64,000 nt of DNA, from assembly GCA_003141555.1 (NCBI GenBank), contig PLMN01000019.1:1-64000 (forward strand). The letters are read 5' to 3'. Position numbers and translations under genes: made by a program. The DNA comes from Candidatus Aminicenantota bacterium (lineage in GTDB: Bacteria > Acidobacteriota > Aminicenantia > Aminicenantales > UBA4085). Position 1 is the stretch's first letter, and each line of letters starts with the position of its first letter. Positions 1 to 8,076 of the stretch are shown piece by piece. The notes under the pieces were generated by a model. It was given only the letters and a program-made list of their open reading frames with translations, did not search any database and had not been told where the DNA came from.

Positions 1-8
1 CATCATAG

Positions 9-69
9 AAGGGGACACAGAACACCCGCCTGCTCTAAACGGGGAATCCTCGCGGTTCTGTGTCCCCTT
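9..69. repeat. REP-like inverted repeat
   Basis: A perfect 15-bp inverted repeat (AAGGGGACACAGAAC at 9-23, its complement at 55-69) encloses a 31-nt spacer. It lies downstream of the radical-SAM gene stop. On the plus strand the right arm runs into a short T tract, so it could act as a terminator in that direction, but the long loop is more typical of REP or small mobile-element ends. A related motif (GGAGACACAAT) occurs near 63430. Confidence 0.6.
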
Positions 70-156
70 TTTCCGGAGGCCGCTGGGGCTGGCCGGCGAC
101 AGGACCCGCATCCCCCGAGCACGCTCAATTACCTTCCTCGGAAGCGGCGATTCCAA

Positions 157-2706
157 TTACTTGTAGACGATTTTCTCGCGGACGAGGACGTAGACCGCCT
201 TCTTCAACCCCAGGATCCGCTCCACGACATCCTGGGGCCGCAGCGGCTTGCCGTTCGTGTGGGCGATCGTGAGGACAAGACGCCCCTCGGCCCGGTCGAC
301 GCGGTTGTCCGTGAGCAGAGGATCGCGCGGATTCAGAGCCTCGGCCGCGAGCGCCTCGACGGCGTCCGCGTCCGAAGCCGGCAGGCCCCCCCCCCTCTCC
401 CGGCGCCGCTCATCGATCGCCGCGCGGACCTCCTCAGCGGCGAGGTCTAGCCCGTAGCTCATGGAGGCGAGCCGGTCGTTGAGCCGGGGCGCTCCAGGCG
501 CAATGCGCTCCAGCCGGGAGAACACGATCCCGGGAGGAACGGCGCGGTTCAGGGCATCGACGAATTCCGCCTCTTCGAAATCGAACGCCGACTTGAACTC
601 GAAGGCCTCTTCCCGCCCCTCCATCCCGAGCGGCAGGGCGGGGACGAACGACATCCGCATCTTGGGGTGGAACCCCTCCGAATAAAGGACCTCCACCCGC
701 GCTCTTCGGAATGACCTCTGCAGGACGTTCAAGAGGTCATTGTGCCCGAAAAACCGGGCCGGCCCTTGTTTCGCGTAGACGGCCAGATAGCGGAAGACGC
801 CGTCGGTTTTGCGACCCAGGGACGCATGGTCGGGCTCGGCGACTTCAATCACCGCCCCATGGCCGCACTCGAAGGACGCGGGGAATTCGCACCCCCCGCA
901 GCGCGCGCAGGCGATCTCGAGGCAGGACGGCGTGGCTTCGGCCCGGAGCGCTCGCTCGAATTCCTCGCGGAGGAATCTTTTACGGATGCCCGTCCGGATG
1001 TGGTCCCAGGGAAGCTCCGCGTCCAAAGAGAGCGGGCCGAGATAATCCCCGGGGGCGATGCCGGCCGCGGCAAAGGCGTCGTCCCAGACCTGAAAGCGGA
1101 AGTCGTCCTTCCAGCTGTCGAAGCGGGCCCCGCCCTCCCAGGCCTTGCGGAGAACCGGACCGAGCCGCCGGTCGCCGCGGGCGAAGACGCCTTCGAGGAC
1201 CGAGCTTTCCACGGGATGGTCCTTGATCTGGACGTGGCCCTTCCTCCGGAAGCTCCCCCGGAGGAAGGCCTGTTTCTCCCGTAGCGCCGCCGCGTCGTCC
1301 ATGGCCGCCCATTGGAACGGCGTGTGGGGCTTGGGGATGAACGACGAGACACTGACGTTGATCCGGGGCGGCGATCCGAGGATGCCGCGGCCGAGGGCCG
1401 TGATCCCGTCGACGAAGCGGACGATCTCCTCGAGGTCCGCCTCGGTCTCGGTGGGCAGGCCGATCATGAAATAGAGCTTGATCAGCTTCCAGCCCTCGCG
1501 AAAGGCGTTGGCCGCCGCCTCGCGGACGTCCGCGTCCGTGAGGTCCTTGTTGATCACCCGCCGGAGCCGTTCGGAGCCGGCCTCGGGGACGAGGGTGAAG
1601 CCCGTTTTTCGGACGCGAGTGATGTTCCGGGCGATCTCGGCGGACAGGCCGCGCGGGCGGAGCGAGGACAGGGACAGGGCGACATGGTCTTTTTCGAGGC
1701 TGTCCATGAGCCGGCCGACCGTCTCCCCGAGATAGGGATAGTCGCCGACCGACAGGGAAAAAAGAGAGGCGTCTTCGTAGCCCGTGGCCCGGAGGCTCCG
1801 GAAGACCTTGTCCACGACGAAAGACGGGTCCTTGATCCGGTAGGGAGCGTAGAGGCTCGTCGCCTGGCAAAAGCGGCACTTCTGGGGACAACCACGCGCC
1901 ACTTCGACCGCCACGCGGTCGAAGACGGCCTGGAGGTTGGGCACTAGGATGGCCTCGGGGAACGGGGAGCGGGCAAACGCCCGCAGGACCCGCTTTTCGA
2001 CGCGGGCCGGGGCCCCTCCAGAAGGCCGGACCGCGAGCAGCCGCGAGCCTTCCGGCGCAAAGGGGACGTAGAGCGAAGGCACATAGACGCCCGGAATCCG
2101 GGCCAGCTCGCGGAGGATCTCGGCCCGGGTCGCGCCCCGCTCGCGAAGCGCCGCGGCGGCGGCGATGATCTCCAGGAAGGCTTCCTCGCCGTCTCCCGCA
2201 AGCATGACGTCGAAATACTCGGCCACGGGCTCCGGGTTGAACACGGCCGGCCCCCCCGCGGCCACGATCGGCTGGCCGCCGGTCCGGTCTGCGGCGAGGA
2301 TCGGGATGCCGCCCAGCTCGAGCATGGTCAGCACGTTGGAATAATTGAGCTCATAGAGAAGCGAGAACCCCACGATGTCGACCTCGGCGAGCGGGATCTT
2401 GTTCTCGATCGTCGGGAGCCTCAGGCCCGCGGCCCGGAGCTCCCGCTCAAAATCGGGCCAGGGGGCGAAGACGCGCTCCGCCAGGATGTCGGGAGCCGCG
2501 TTGAGCCGGTCGTAGAGGATTTTCTGGCCGAGGTACGACATCCCGATCTCATAGACGTCGGGAAAGGCCAGGGCGACCTTGGTCCCGACCCTGTCGGGAT
2601 CCTTGCGGATCTCATTCCATTCCCCGCCTGCGTAGCGGCCCGGCTTCTCCACCGAGGCCAGGATCCGCTCGAAGGACGCGGCCGAACGCCGTTCAGACGT
2701 TGACAT
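157..2706 (-). CDS. TIGR03960-type B12-domain radical SAM protein with C-terminal DUF2344 domain
   Basis: An 849-residue protein. The N-terminal half resembles a cobalamin-binding-like region. It is followed by a radical-SAM core with the CxxxCxxC iron-sulfur motif at Cys273, Cys277 and Cys280 (context RGCPQKCRFC). The last ~200 residues (from about 640, around RFFGHNDLLNVLQ) look like the DUF2344 domain that follows this enzyme in its family. The family's reaction is not established; other genomes often place it next to ribosome or RNA-processing genes. The ATG overlaps the end of rodA by 14 bp, so translation is probably coupled and the gene is the promoter-distal member of the cell-shape operon. 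Length and domain order look complete. Confidence 0.85.
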   Translation of the reverse strand: MSTSERRSAASFERILASVEKPGRYAGGEWNEIRKDPDRVGTKVALAFPDVYEIGMSYLGQKILYDRLNAAPDILAERVFAPWPDFERELRAAGLRLPTIENKIPLAEVDIVGFSLLYELNYSNVLTMLELGGIPILAADRTGGQPIVAAGGPAVFNPEPVAEYFDVMLAGDGEEAFLEIIAAAAALRERGATRAEILRELARIPGVYVPSLYVPFAPEGSRLLAVRPSGGAPARVEKRVLRAFARSPFPEAILVPNLQAVFDRVAVEVARGCPQKCRFCQATSLYAPYRIKDPSFVVDKVFRSLRATGYEDASLFSLSVGDYPYLGETVGRLMDSLEKDHVALSLSSLRPRGLSAEIARNITRVRKTGFTLVPEAGSERLRRVINKDLTDADVREAAANAFREGWKLIKLYFMIGLPTETEADLEEIVRFVDGITALGRGILGSPPRINVSVSSFIPKPHTPFQWAAMDDAAALREKQAFLRGSFRRKGHVQIKDHPVESSVLEGVFARGDRRLGPVLRKAWEGGARFDSWKDDFRFQVWDDAFAAAGIAPGDYLGPLSLDAELPWDHIRTGIRKRFLREEFERALRAEATPSCLEIACARCGGCEFPASFECGHGAVIEVAEPDHASLGRKTDGVFRYLAVYAKQGPARFFGHNDLLNVLQRSFRRARVEVLYSEGFHPKMRMSFVPALPLGMEGREEAFEFKSAFDFEEAEFVDALNRAVPPGIVFSRLERIAPGAPRLNDRLASMSYGLDLAAEEVRAAIDERRRERGGGLPASDADAVEALAAEALNPRDPLLTDNRVDRAEGRLVLTIAHTNGKPLRPQDVVERILGLKKAVYVLVREKIVYK

Positions 2707-3787
2707 AGCGTCTCATTTTCACGTTGACCGCCAGCCCGACGCCGAGGAAAGTCGACAGGAGCGAGGATCCGCCATAGCTCAGGAGCGGGATGGGGACGCC
2801 GGTGACGGGGAAGAGCCCGACGATCATCATGACGTTGACCAGGAACTGGAACGTCAGCAGACAGGCTACCATGAAGATGAGATACGTCCCCGCCCTGTCC
2901 CGGGACTTGGGCACGGACGTGAACAGCCGGGCCAGGAACAGGAAATACGCCAGGAAGACGAAGACGACGCCCAAGAATCCGAACTCCTCGCCGAGGACGG
3001 AAAAGACGAAATCCGTGTGGCGCGCCGGGAGGAACCGGAGGCGGCTCTGGGTCCCCTTCATGAACCCTTTGCCGGTCAGGCCGCCCGAGCCGATGGCGAT
3101 CTTGGACTGGAGAACGTGGTAGCCCGCCCCGCGGGGATCCTGGCCGGGATTCATGAGGGTCATCACCCGCTTCTTCTGGTAATCCTTGAGGGCGAAGTTC
3201 CAGCCGACGAAGCCGAAGGCCAGTGTCCCGACCAGCAGGAGGACGACGGTCTTGCGGGTCAGCCCGGCGAGGACCAGGGCTCCGGCCAGGATTGGCACGA
3301 GGCTGACCGCCGTCCCCAGATCGGGCTGGAGGCCGATCACGGCGAAGGCGAGCCCCGTGGCGCCGGCGCTGAGCAGCCCGAACGGGAGGCTGAGCGTCCG
3401 CCGCTTGAATTCCGAGAAGATGCGGGCCAGGACGAGGATCAGACCGATCTTGGCCAGCTCCGACGGCTGGCCGCCGAAGAACGCCGCGCTGAAGAGCCAG
3501 CTTCGGGCTCCGGACACGGCGCCTCCGAAGAGGAGGAGCGAGCCGAGGAGCAGGATGAAGAACCCGTAGATGTAGGGCGAGAACCCGAGCAGGACTTTGT
3601 AGTCGACCGATAGGGTCAGAAAGAGGGCGACGATGCTGACCAGAAGCCAGATCATCTGCCGGACGGCAAAATTCCCCGAGAGGTAGTGTGAGGAGCTGGT
3701 GATGAGCCCGACCCCGATCAAGGCGTTCGCGAGGAGCAGCCCGATCAGGACCCAGTCAATTTCCCTGAGTTGTACCCGGTCGATCAT
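2693..3787 (-). CDS. rodA: peptidoglycan glycosyltransferase RodA
   Basis: A 364-residue SEDS-family membrane protein that polymerises lipid II with PBP2 in the elongasome. About ten hydrophobic segments are visible. The family signature is present near the C terminus (GVPIPLLSYGGSS), and QPDLGTA is the conserved loop seen in RodA and FtsW. I chose the ATG at 3787 (MIDRVQLREIDWV) because the open frame upstream of it is only the overlapping mrdA sequence in another frame and is Arg/Ser-rich, not membrane-like. It overlaps mrdA by 32 bp and the radical-SAM gene by 14 bp. FtsW is the alternative, but the PBP2 and MreBCD context favours RodA. Confidence 0.93.
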   Translation of the reverse strand: MIDRVQLREIDWVLIGLLLANALIGVGLITSSSHYLSGNFAVRQMIWLLVSIVALFLTLSVDYKVLLGFSPYIYGFFILLLGSLLLFGGAVSGARSWLFSAAFFGGQPSELAKIGLILVLARIFSEFKRRTLSLPFGLLSAGATGLAFAVIGLQPDLGTAVSLVPILAGALVLAGLTRKTVVLLLVGTLAFGFVGWNFALKDYQKKRVMTLMNPGQDPRGAGYHVLQSKIAIGSGGLTGKGFMKGTQSRLRFLPARHTDFVFSVLGEEFGFLGVVFVFLAYFLFLARLFTSVPKSRDRAGTYLIFMVACLLTFQFLVNVMMIVGLFPVTGVPIPLLSYGGSSLLSTFLGVGLAVNVKMRRYVNV

Positions 3788-5558
3788 ACTTGTCCTTGTA
3801 GAGCTTGAGGACCTGGCCGGCCAGCGGGGCCGCCGTCTCCCCCCCCATGCCTCCCCTCTCGACGAGGACCGCGATGGCGATCCGGGGATCGTTCCTCGGG
3901 GCGAATCCGGCGAACCAGGAATGGGTCTTTTTCTTGATGCCCAGCCGCTCCGACGTCTCGCGGCCGATGAGCTGAGTCGAGCCCGTCTTGCCGCAGACAT
4001 CGAAGCCCTCAACCTTGGCTCCCCGGCCCGTCCCTTCCATGTTGGCCGAGCGCCACATGCCCTCGATGACCTTCTCGAAGATCGAGGCCGGGATGGCCGC
4101 TTTCCCCGGCGAGGCCGCCGGCGCAGCGCCCTCCTCGAGCAGGAGGTGGGGCCGGAGCCGCGTCCCCCGGTTGGCGATGCAACCCATCATCGCCGCGATC
4201 TGGATCGGCGTCACCTGGAGCGGGCCTTGCCCGATGGCGACCGAGATCGTCTCCCCGGCAAACCAGGTCGCACCCTGGGTCCGGCGCTTCCAATCCGAGC
4301 TCGGGACGAGACCCGTCTTCTCGCCGGCGATGTCCACGCCCGTCTTCTGCCCGAGGCCGAGGTCCCCGGCGTATCGGGCGATGTCGTCGATCTTCATCCG
4401 CATCCCCAGATTGTAGAAAAAGATGTTGCAGGACTGGCGGATCGCCTCGGGAAGCGTGAGCGCCCCGTGGCCGGGCTCGTACCAGCAGTGGTACACCCGC
4501 TCGTAAAACTGGGCCACGCCGCCGCAGAAGAACGTCGTCTGGTCGGTGATGATCCCCAGGTCCAGGGCCCCGAGGGCCATGGCCGGCTTGAAGATCGAGC
4601 CCGGCGAATACTGACCCTGGATCGCCCGGTTGACGAGGGGGTTGTCGGGGCTCTTCACCAGCTCGATCCACTCCTCGGGGGTGAACCGGTTGATGAACTT
4701 GTTGGGGTCGTAGGTCGGAGAGCTGGCCATGACCAGGACGCCGCCCGTCCGGGCGTCGAGGGCAACCACCGCGCCCTCCTTGCCGACAAGCAGCTCCTCG
4801 GCCTTGGCTTGGAGGTCGAAGTCGATCGTCAGGGCAAGCTTGGGGCTCTGCTGAGGTTCGACCCGCTCGAGCTCGTCGCGCTTGCGGCCCAGGCTGTCGA
4901 CGACCTCGACGATCTTCCCGTCGATGCCCGCCAGCCGGGCATCGTAGGCCCCTTCGATGCCGGTTTTGCCCGCCATGTCGCCGACCTTGCGGTCCTTGAA
5001 GGCGGCCCGGAGATCGTCCGGCGTCAACTCCTGCATGTAGCCCAGGACATGGGCCCCGAAGCTGGTGAAGGGATAGAACCGCTTGGGCTCGGCCTCGATC
5101 ACGAGCTCCGGAAAATCCATCCGCCGGCCCTCGATCCGGGACACGTTCTCGAGCGAGAGGTTGTCCATGACGACGATCGGCCGGAAGGCGGGCAGCGTCC
5201 GGTACTTGGCCACGCGCTGGCGGAGCACGCCCACGTCCAAGCCGAGGAGAGGGCTGATCCGCTGCAACGATTCCTCGAGGTTCCGGGTGCTCTCTCGGAG
5301 GATGGACACCTTGAACGAGGCGATGCTGTTGGCCAGGATGACCGCCCCGTTGCGGTCGGTCACGACGGCCCGGGGCGCGGGGATCACGATGTCGCGCGTC
5401 CGGTTGGATTCAGCCTGCCCCCAGTATTTCTTGTAGTCCAGGATCTGGATCTTCCAGTAGTAGAAGAGCACGATCCCGAACACGATCGCCGCCAGGATGA
5501 AGACGACTCGAGCCCTCTTCAGGATTGGGGTCAGGTCCTCGTAGATCTGGCTATCCAT
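3756..5558 (-). CDS. mrdA: penicillin-binding protein 2 (elongasome transpeptidase)
   Basis: A 600-residue class B PBP that cross-links peptidoglycan during cell elongation. It has an N-terminal membrane anchor (about residues 18-37), a dimerisation domain, then the transpeptidase with SxxK (Ser321-Lys324 in PGSIFKP), SxN (QSCNIFF) and KTG (CGKTGSTQ). The start at 5558 (MDSQIYEDL) overlaps the mreD stop in ATGGATAG; a slightly longer start 33 bp upstream is open but lacks this coupling. Length and order match MrdA. Next gene is rodA, its known partner. Confidence 0.93.
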   Translation of the reverse strand: MDSQIYEDLTPILKRARVVFILAAIVFGIVLFYYWKIQILDYKKYWGQAESNRTRDIVIPAPRAVVTDRNGAVILANSIASFKVSILRESTRNLEESLQRISPLLGLDVGVLRQRVAKYRTLPAFRPIVVMDNLSLENVSRIEGRRMDFPELVIEAEPKRFYPFTSFGAHVLGYMQELTPDDLRAAFKDRKVGDMAGKTGIEGAYDARLAGIDGKIVEVVDSLGRKRDELERVEPQQSPKLALTIDFDLQAKAEELLVGKEGAVVALDARTGGVLVMASSPTYDPNKFINRFTPEEWIELVKSPDNPLVNRAIQGQYSPGSIFKPAMALGALDLGIITDQTTFFCGGVAQFYERVYHCWYEPGHGALTLPEAIRQSCNIFFYNLGMRMKIDDIARYAGDLGLGQKTGVDIAGEKTGLVPSSDWKRRTQGATWFAGETISVAIGQGPLQVTPIQIAAMMGCIANRGTRLRPHLLLEEGAAPAASPGKAAIPASIFEKVIEGMWRSANMEGTGRGAKVEGFDVCGKTGSTQLIGRETSERLGIKKKTHSWFAGFAPRNDPRIAIAVLVERGGMGGETAAPLAGQVLKLYKDKYDRPGTTQGN

Positions 5559-6048
5559 CGCGGCGCGCCTTGATCTTCCGGTAGCCGGCATACAGGAGCG
5601 TGACGGAGAGGGCGGTCGCCACGGGCCTGAGAAGGGCCATGCCGCCTCCCCAGGGGAACCCCCGGCCGAAGAACACGGACGTGAGAAGGGCCCACAGCGA
5701 AAAATCGAGGAGGCCCATGAGGCCGCTGAAGACGAGCATCCGCCCCGGAGAGAGCACGTTGATCTTCCGGGAGATGGTGCCCGTTAGATAGCCCGTGACC
5801 GTGCCCGCCATCCCGGCCAGCCCGAACACGCCGAGCGAGAAGGAATCGATGACGAGCCCGCAGGCCGTGCCCATGACCGCACCGGCGATTTCTCCCTTGA
5901 CCAGGGCGAAGAGGATGACGGCCACGGCATAGACGTCGAGGGCGATCAGGAACGGGACCGTGATCCAGCGGAGGGCCGCGTGGACGACGAACGCGGCGAG
6001 CAGGGTCAGCCCGCCGTGGAGCACGTCGCGCAGCCAGGAGGGCTTCAC
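5551..6048 (-). CDS. mreD: rod shape-determining protein MreD
   Basis: A 165-residue, highly hydrophobic protein with about five membrane segments, in the position expected between mreC and mrdA. I assign a GTG start at 6048 because it overlaps the mreC stop in GTGA. The open frame continues upstream, but that part is Arg/Pro-rich out-of-frame mreC sequence. MreD is poorly conserved in sequence, so the call rests on size, topology and synteny. It would join MreC and RodA/PBP2 at the inner membrane. Confidence 0.85.
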   Translation of the reverse strand: MKPSWLRDVLHGGLTLLAAFVVHAALRWITVPFLIALDVYAVAVILFALVKGEIAGAVMGTACGLVIDSFSLGVFGLAGMAGTVTGYLTGTISRKINVLSPGRMLVFSGLMGLLDFSLWALLTSVFFGRGFPWGGGMALLRPVATALSVTLLYAGYRKIKARRDG

Positions 6049-6884
6049 GGCCGCCCTCCCGTCGGCGCGGTCAGCACGGCCACGCGTCCGAGATCGCGGA
6101 AATCGAGATAAGGCTTCACCTCGATCTTCCGGAACAGCGAGTTGTCCTTGGCAATGGACGTCACCCGGCCGGCTTTGAGCCCGGGCGGGAAGATCCGGTC
6201 GTAGCCGGTGGTGATCAGCTCCTCGCCTTCGGCCAGCCTCTCCTCCGTGGCGAGGATGTAGCGGAGCAGGCATCGGCCGTTCTTCGCGTCCCCGGTCAGC
6301 TGGCCCAGGACCCGGCTCTCCGAGGACCGGACGTTCACCGCGCAGTTGTCGTCCGTGATGAGCTGGATCGTCGCCTCGCGGGCCGCAACCGGGTTCACGA
6401 TCCGGCCGATGAGGTTTCCGGCCCGGTCAATCACGGCCATGTTGGCCTTCAAGCCGTCCCGCGATCCGCGGTCGATGACGATGGACCGGTAGACGTTCGC
6501 CGCGTCGACGCCGATGACGGAAGCAACGACGAACGAGGAATGGACCCCGGCCAGGAAGCCCTCGAGCTCCCGGACGTCCTTTAGCCGCCCGATCTCGTTC
6601 CGGAGGAGCAGATTTTCCTGCCGAAGGTGGAACAGCTCGTCGCGCATCTGCTGGTTCTGGCCCTCGACCGTCCGGAGATAGACGTACCGGGACCATAGGC
6701 GCCCCGCCGCTTCGAACAGGCCATGGAAGGCGTGTTCGAGGGGGGCCAGGACGAAGAACACCGCCTTTTCGAAATAGCTCGGCTCGTCGCCGAGCGGGAC
6801 TTGGATGGACAGGACGGTCAGCTGGCCGATAAGGAGCGCCGCGAGGACGATGCCGCCGCGGTGGGCCTTGAGGAAGCGAGGCAT
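6045..6884 (-). CDS. mreC: rod shape-determining protein MreC
   Basis: A 279-residue protein with an N-terminal membrane anchor (about residues 10-28), a coiled-coil stretch (residues ~75-105, EGQNQQMRDELFHLRQEN) and two periplasmic beta domains, the normal MreC layout. It scaffolds the elongasome outside the inner membrane. It lies 22 bp downstream of mreB and overlaps mreD by 4 bp. Length is normal for the family. Confidence 0.92.
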   Translation of the reverse strand: MPRFLKAHRGGIVLAALLIGQLTVLSIQVPLGDEPSYFEKAVFFVLAPLEHAFHGLFEAAGRLWSRYVYLRTVEGQNQQMRDELFHLRQENLLLRNEIGRLKDVRELEGFLAGVHSSFVVASVIGVDAANVYRSIVIDRGSRDGLKANMAVIDRAGNLIGRIVNPVAAREATIQLITDDNCAVNVRSSESRVLGQLTGDAKNGRCLLRYILATEERLAEGEELITTGYDRIFPPGLKAGRVTSIAKDNSLFRKIEVKPYLDFRDLGRVAVLTAPTGGRP

Positions 6885-6906
6885 GTTCCCATGTCGCGCG
6901 CCGCGG

Positions 6907-7938
6907 TCAGGTGACCGCGATCTTCTTCAGGAGATCCAGGTCGTCCAGCATCTTGCCGGCGCCCAGGACCACGGTGGTGAGAGGGTCCTCGGTGATGAAC
7001 ACGGGGAGCTGCGTTTCCTCCCGGATGCGCTTGTCGAGGTTTTTGAGCAGGGCGCCCCCGCCGGTAAGGATGATGCCCCGGTCGATGATATCCGCCGAGA
7101 GCTCGGGCGGGGTCTTCTCCAGGGCGACGCGGACCGCGTTGACGATCGCGGCCACCACGTCCTCCAGGGACTCGCGGATTTCCTGATCGTCGATGACGAT
7201 CGTCTTCGGGATCCCCTCGCGGAGGTCGCGGCCCTTGATCTCCATGGTCAGCGGCTCGTCGAGCGGGTAGGCCGAGCCGATCTGCATTTTGACCAGCTCC
7301 CCGCTCCGCTCGCCGATCAGAAGGTTGTATTTCTTTTTCAGGTACTGGATGATCGCCTCGTCCATCTCGTTGCCCGCGATGCGGATCGAGTGGTTGAAGA
7401 CGATCCCGTCGAGGGAGATGACGGCGATATCCGTGGTCCCGCCCCCGATGTCCACGACCATGTTCCCCGTCGGCTCGGAGATGGGCAGGCCCGCTCCGAC
7501 CGCGGCCGACATCGGTTGCTCGACGAGGTAGACCTCGGTCGCCTTGGCCCGCATGGCCACGTCCTTCACCGCCCGGCGCTCCACCTGGGTGATGCCCGTC
7601 GGGATGCCGATGACGATCCGGGGCCGCAGCAAGAAGCCCCGGTTGTTGGTCGCCCGCTTGATGAAATGATCGAGCATCTTCTCGGCGATCTCGAAGTCGG
7701 CGATGACCCCGTCGCGCATGGGCTTGATGGCCAGGGTGTTGGTCGGCGTCTTGCCCAGCATCTCCTTGGCCCGCGCGCCCACGGCCACGACCTTGCCGGT
7801 CTGGCGGTTGACGACGACGATCGACGGCTCCTGGATGATGATCCCCTTGCCTTTGAGGTAGACCAGGGTGTTGGCCGTCCCCAGATCGATGGCCAGGTCG
7901 CAGAAAAGCCGGCCCTTGATCCAACTGAATAGGCTCAT
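6907..7938 (-). CDS. mreB: rod shape-determining protein MreB (actin-like)
   Basis: A 343-residue actin-fold ATPase that forms the cytoplasmic filaments guiding lateral wall synthesis. The N-terminal phosphate-1 motif (DLAIDLGTANTLVY), the phosphate-2 motif (VDIGGGTTDIAVI) and the adenosine motif (GGGALLKNLD) are all present. It is the first gene of mreB-mreC-mreD-mrdA-rodA. AAAGGACGG lies about 9 nt before the ATG as ribosome-binding site. The 138-bp region upstream is shared with the divergent OPT gene; the minus strand has TATGCT-like -10 sequence there but no convincing -35. Confidence 0.97.
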   Translation of the reverse strand: MSLFSWIKGRLFCDLAIDLGTANTLVYLKGKGIIIQEPSIVVVNRQTGKVVAVGARAKEMLGKTPTNTLAIKPMRDGVIADFEIAEKMLDHFIKRATNNRGFLLRPRIVIGIPTGITQVERRAVKDVAMRAKATEVYLVEQPMSAAVGAGLPISEPTGNMVVDIGGGTTDIAVISLDGIVFNHSIRIAGNEMDEAIIQYLKKKYNLLIGERSGELVKMQIGSAYPLDEPLTMEIKGRDLREGIPKTIVIDDQEIRESLEDVVAAIVNAVRVALEKTPPELSADIIDRGIILTGGGALLKNLDKRIREETQLPVFITEDPLTTVVLGAGKMLDDLDLLKKIAVT

Positions 7939-8016
7939 GTCCGTCCTTTATGTTTCAACGCTTTTATTTAGCATAATTTACCGCCCGGCGCAACGAAAAA
8001 GTCGCGCGCGCCGGCC

Positions 8017-8045
8017 TTGACGCAAGGCTCCGAATCCACTATATA
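8017..8045 (+). promoter_or_regulatory. sigma70-type promoter of the OPT transporter gene
   Basis: TTGACG, 17-bp spacer, TATATA. It lies 32 bp before the ATG, which is preceded by a strong AAAGGAGG ribosome-binding site. Predicted start of transcription near 8052. Confidence 0.7.
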
Positions 8046-8076
8046 AGGGGCATCGCTTCCGACAAAGGAGGGAGAG

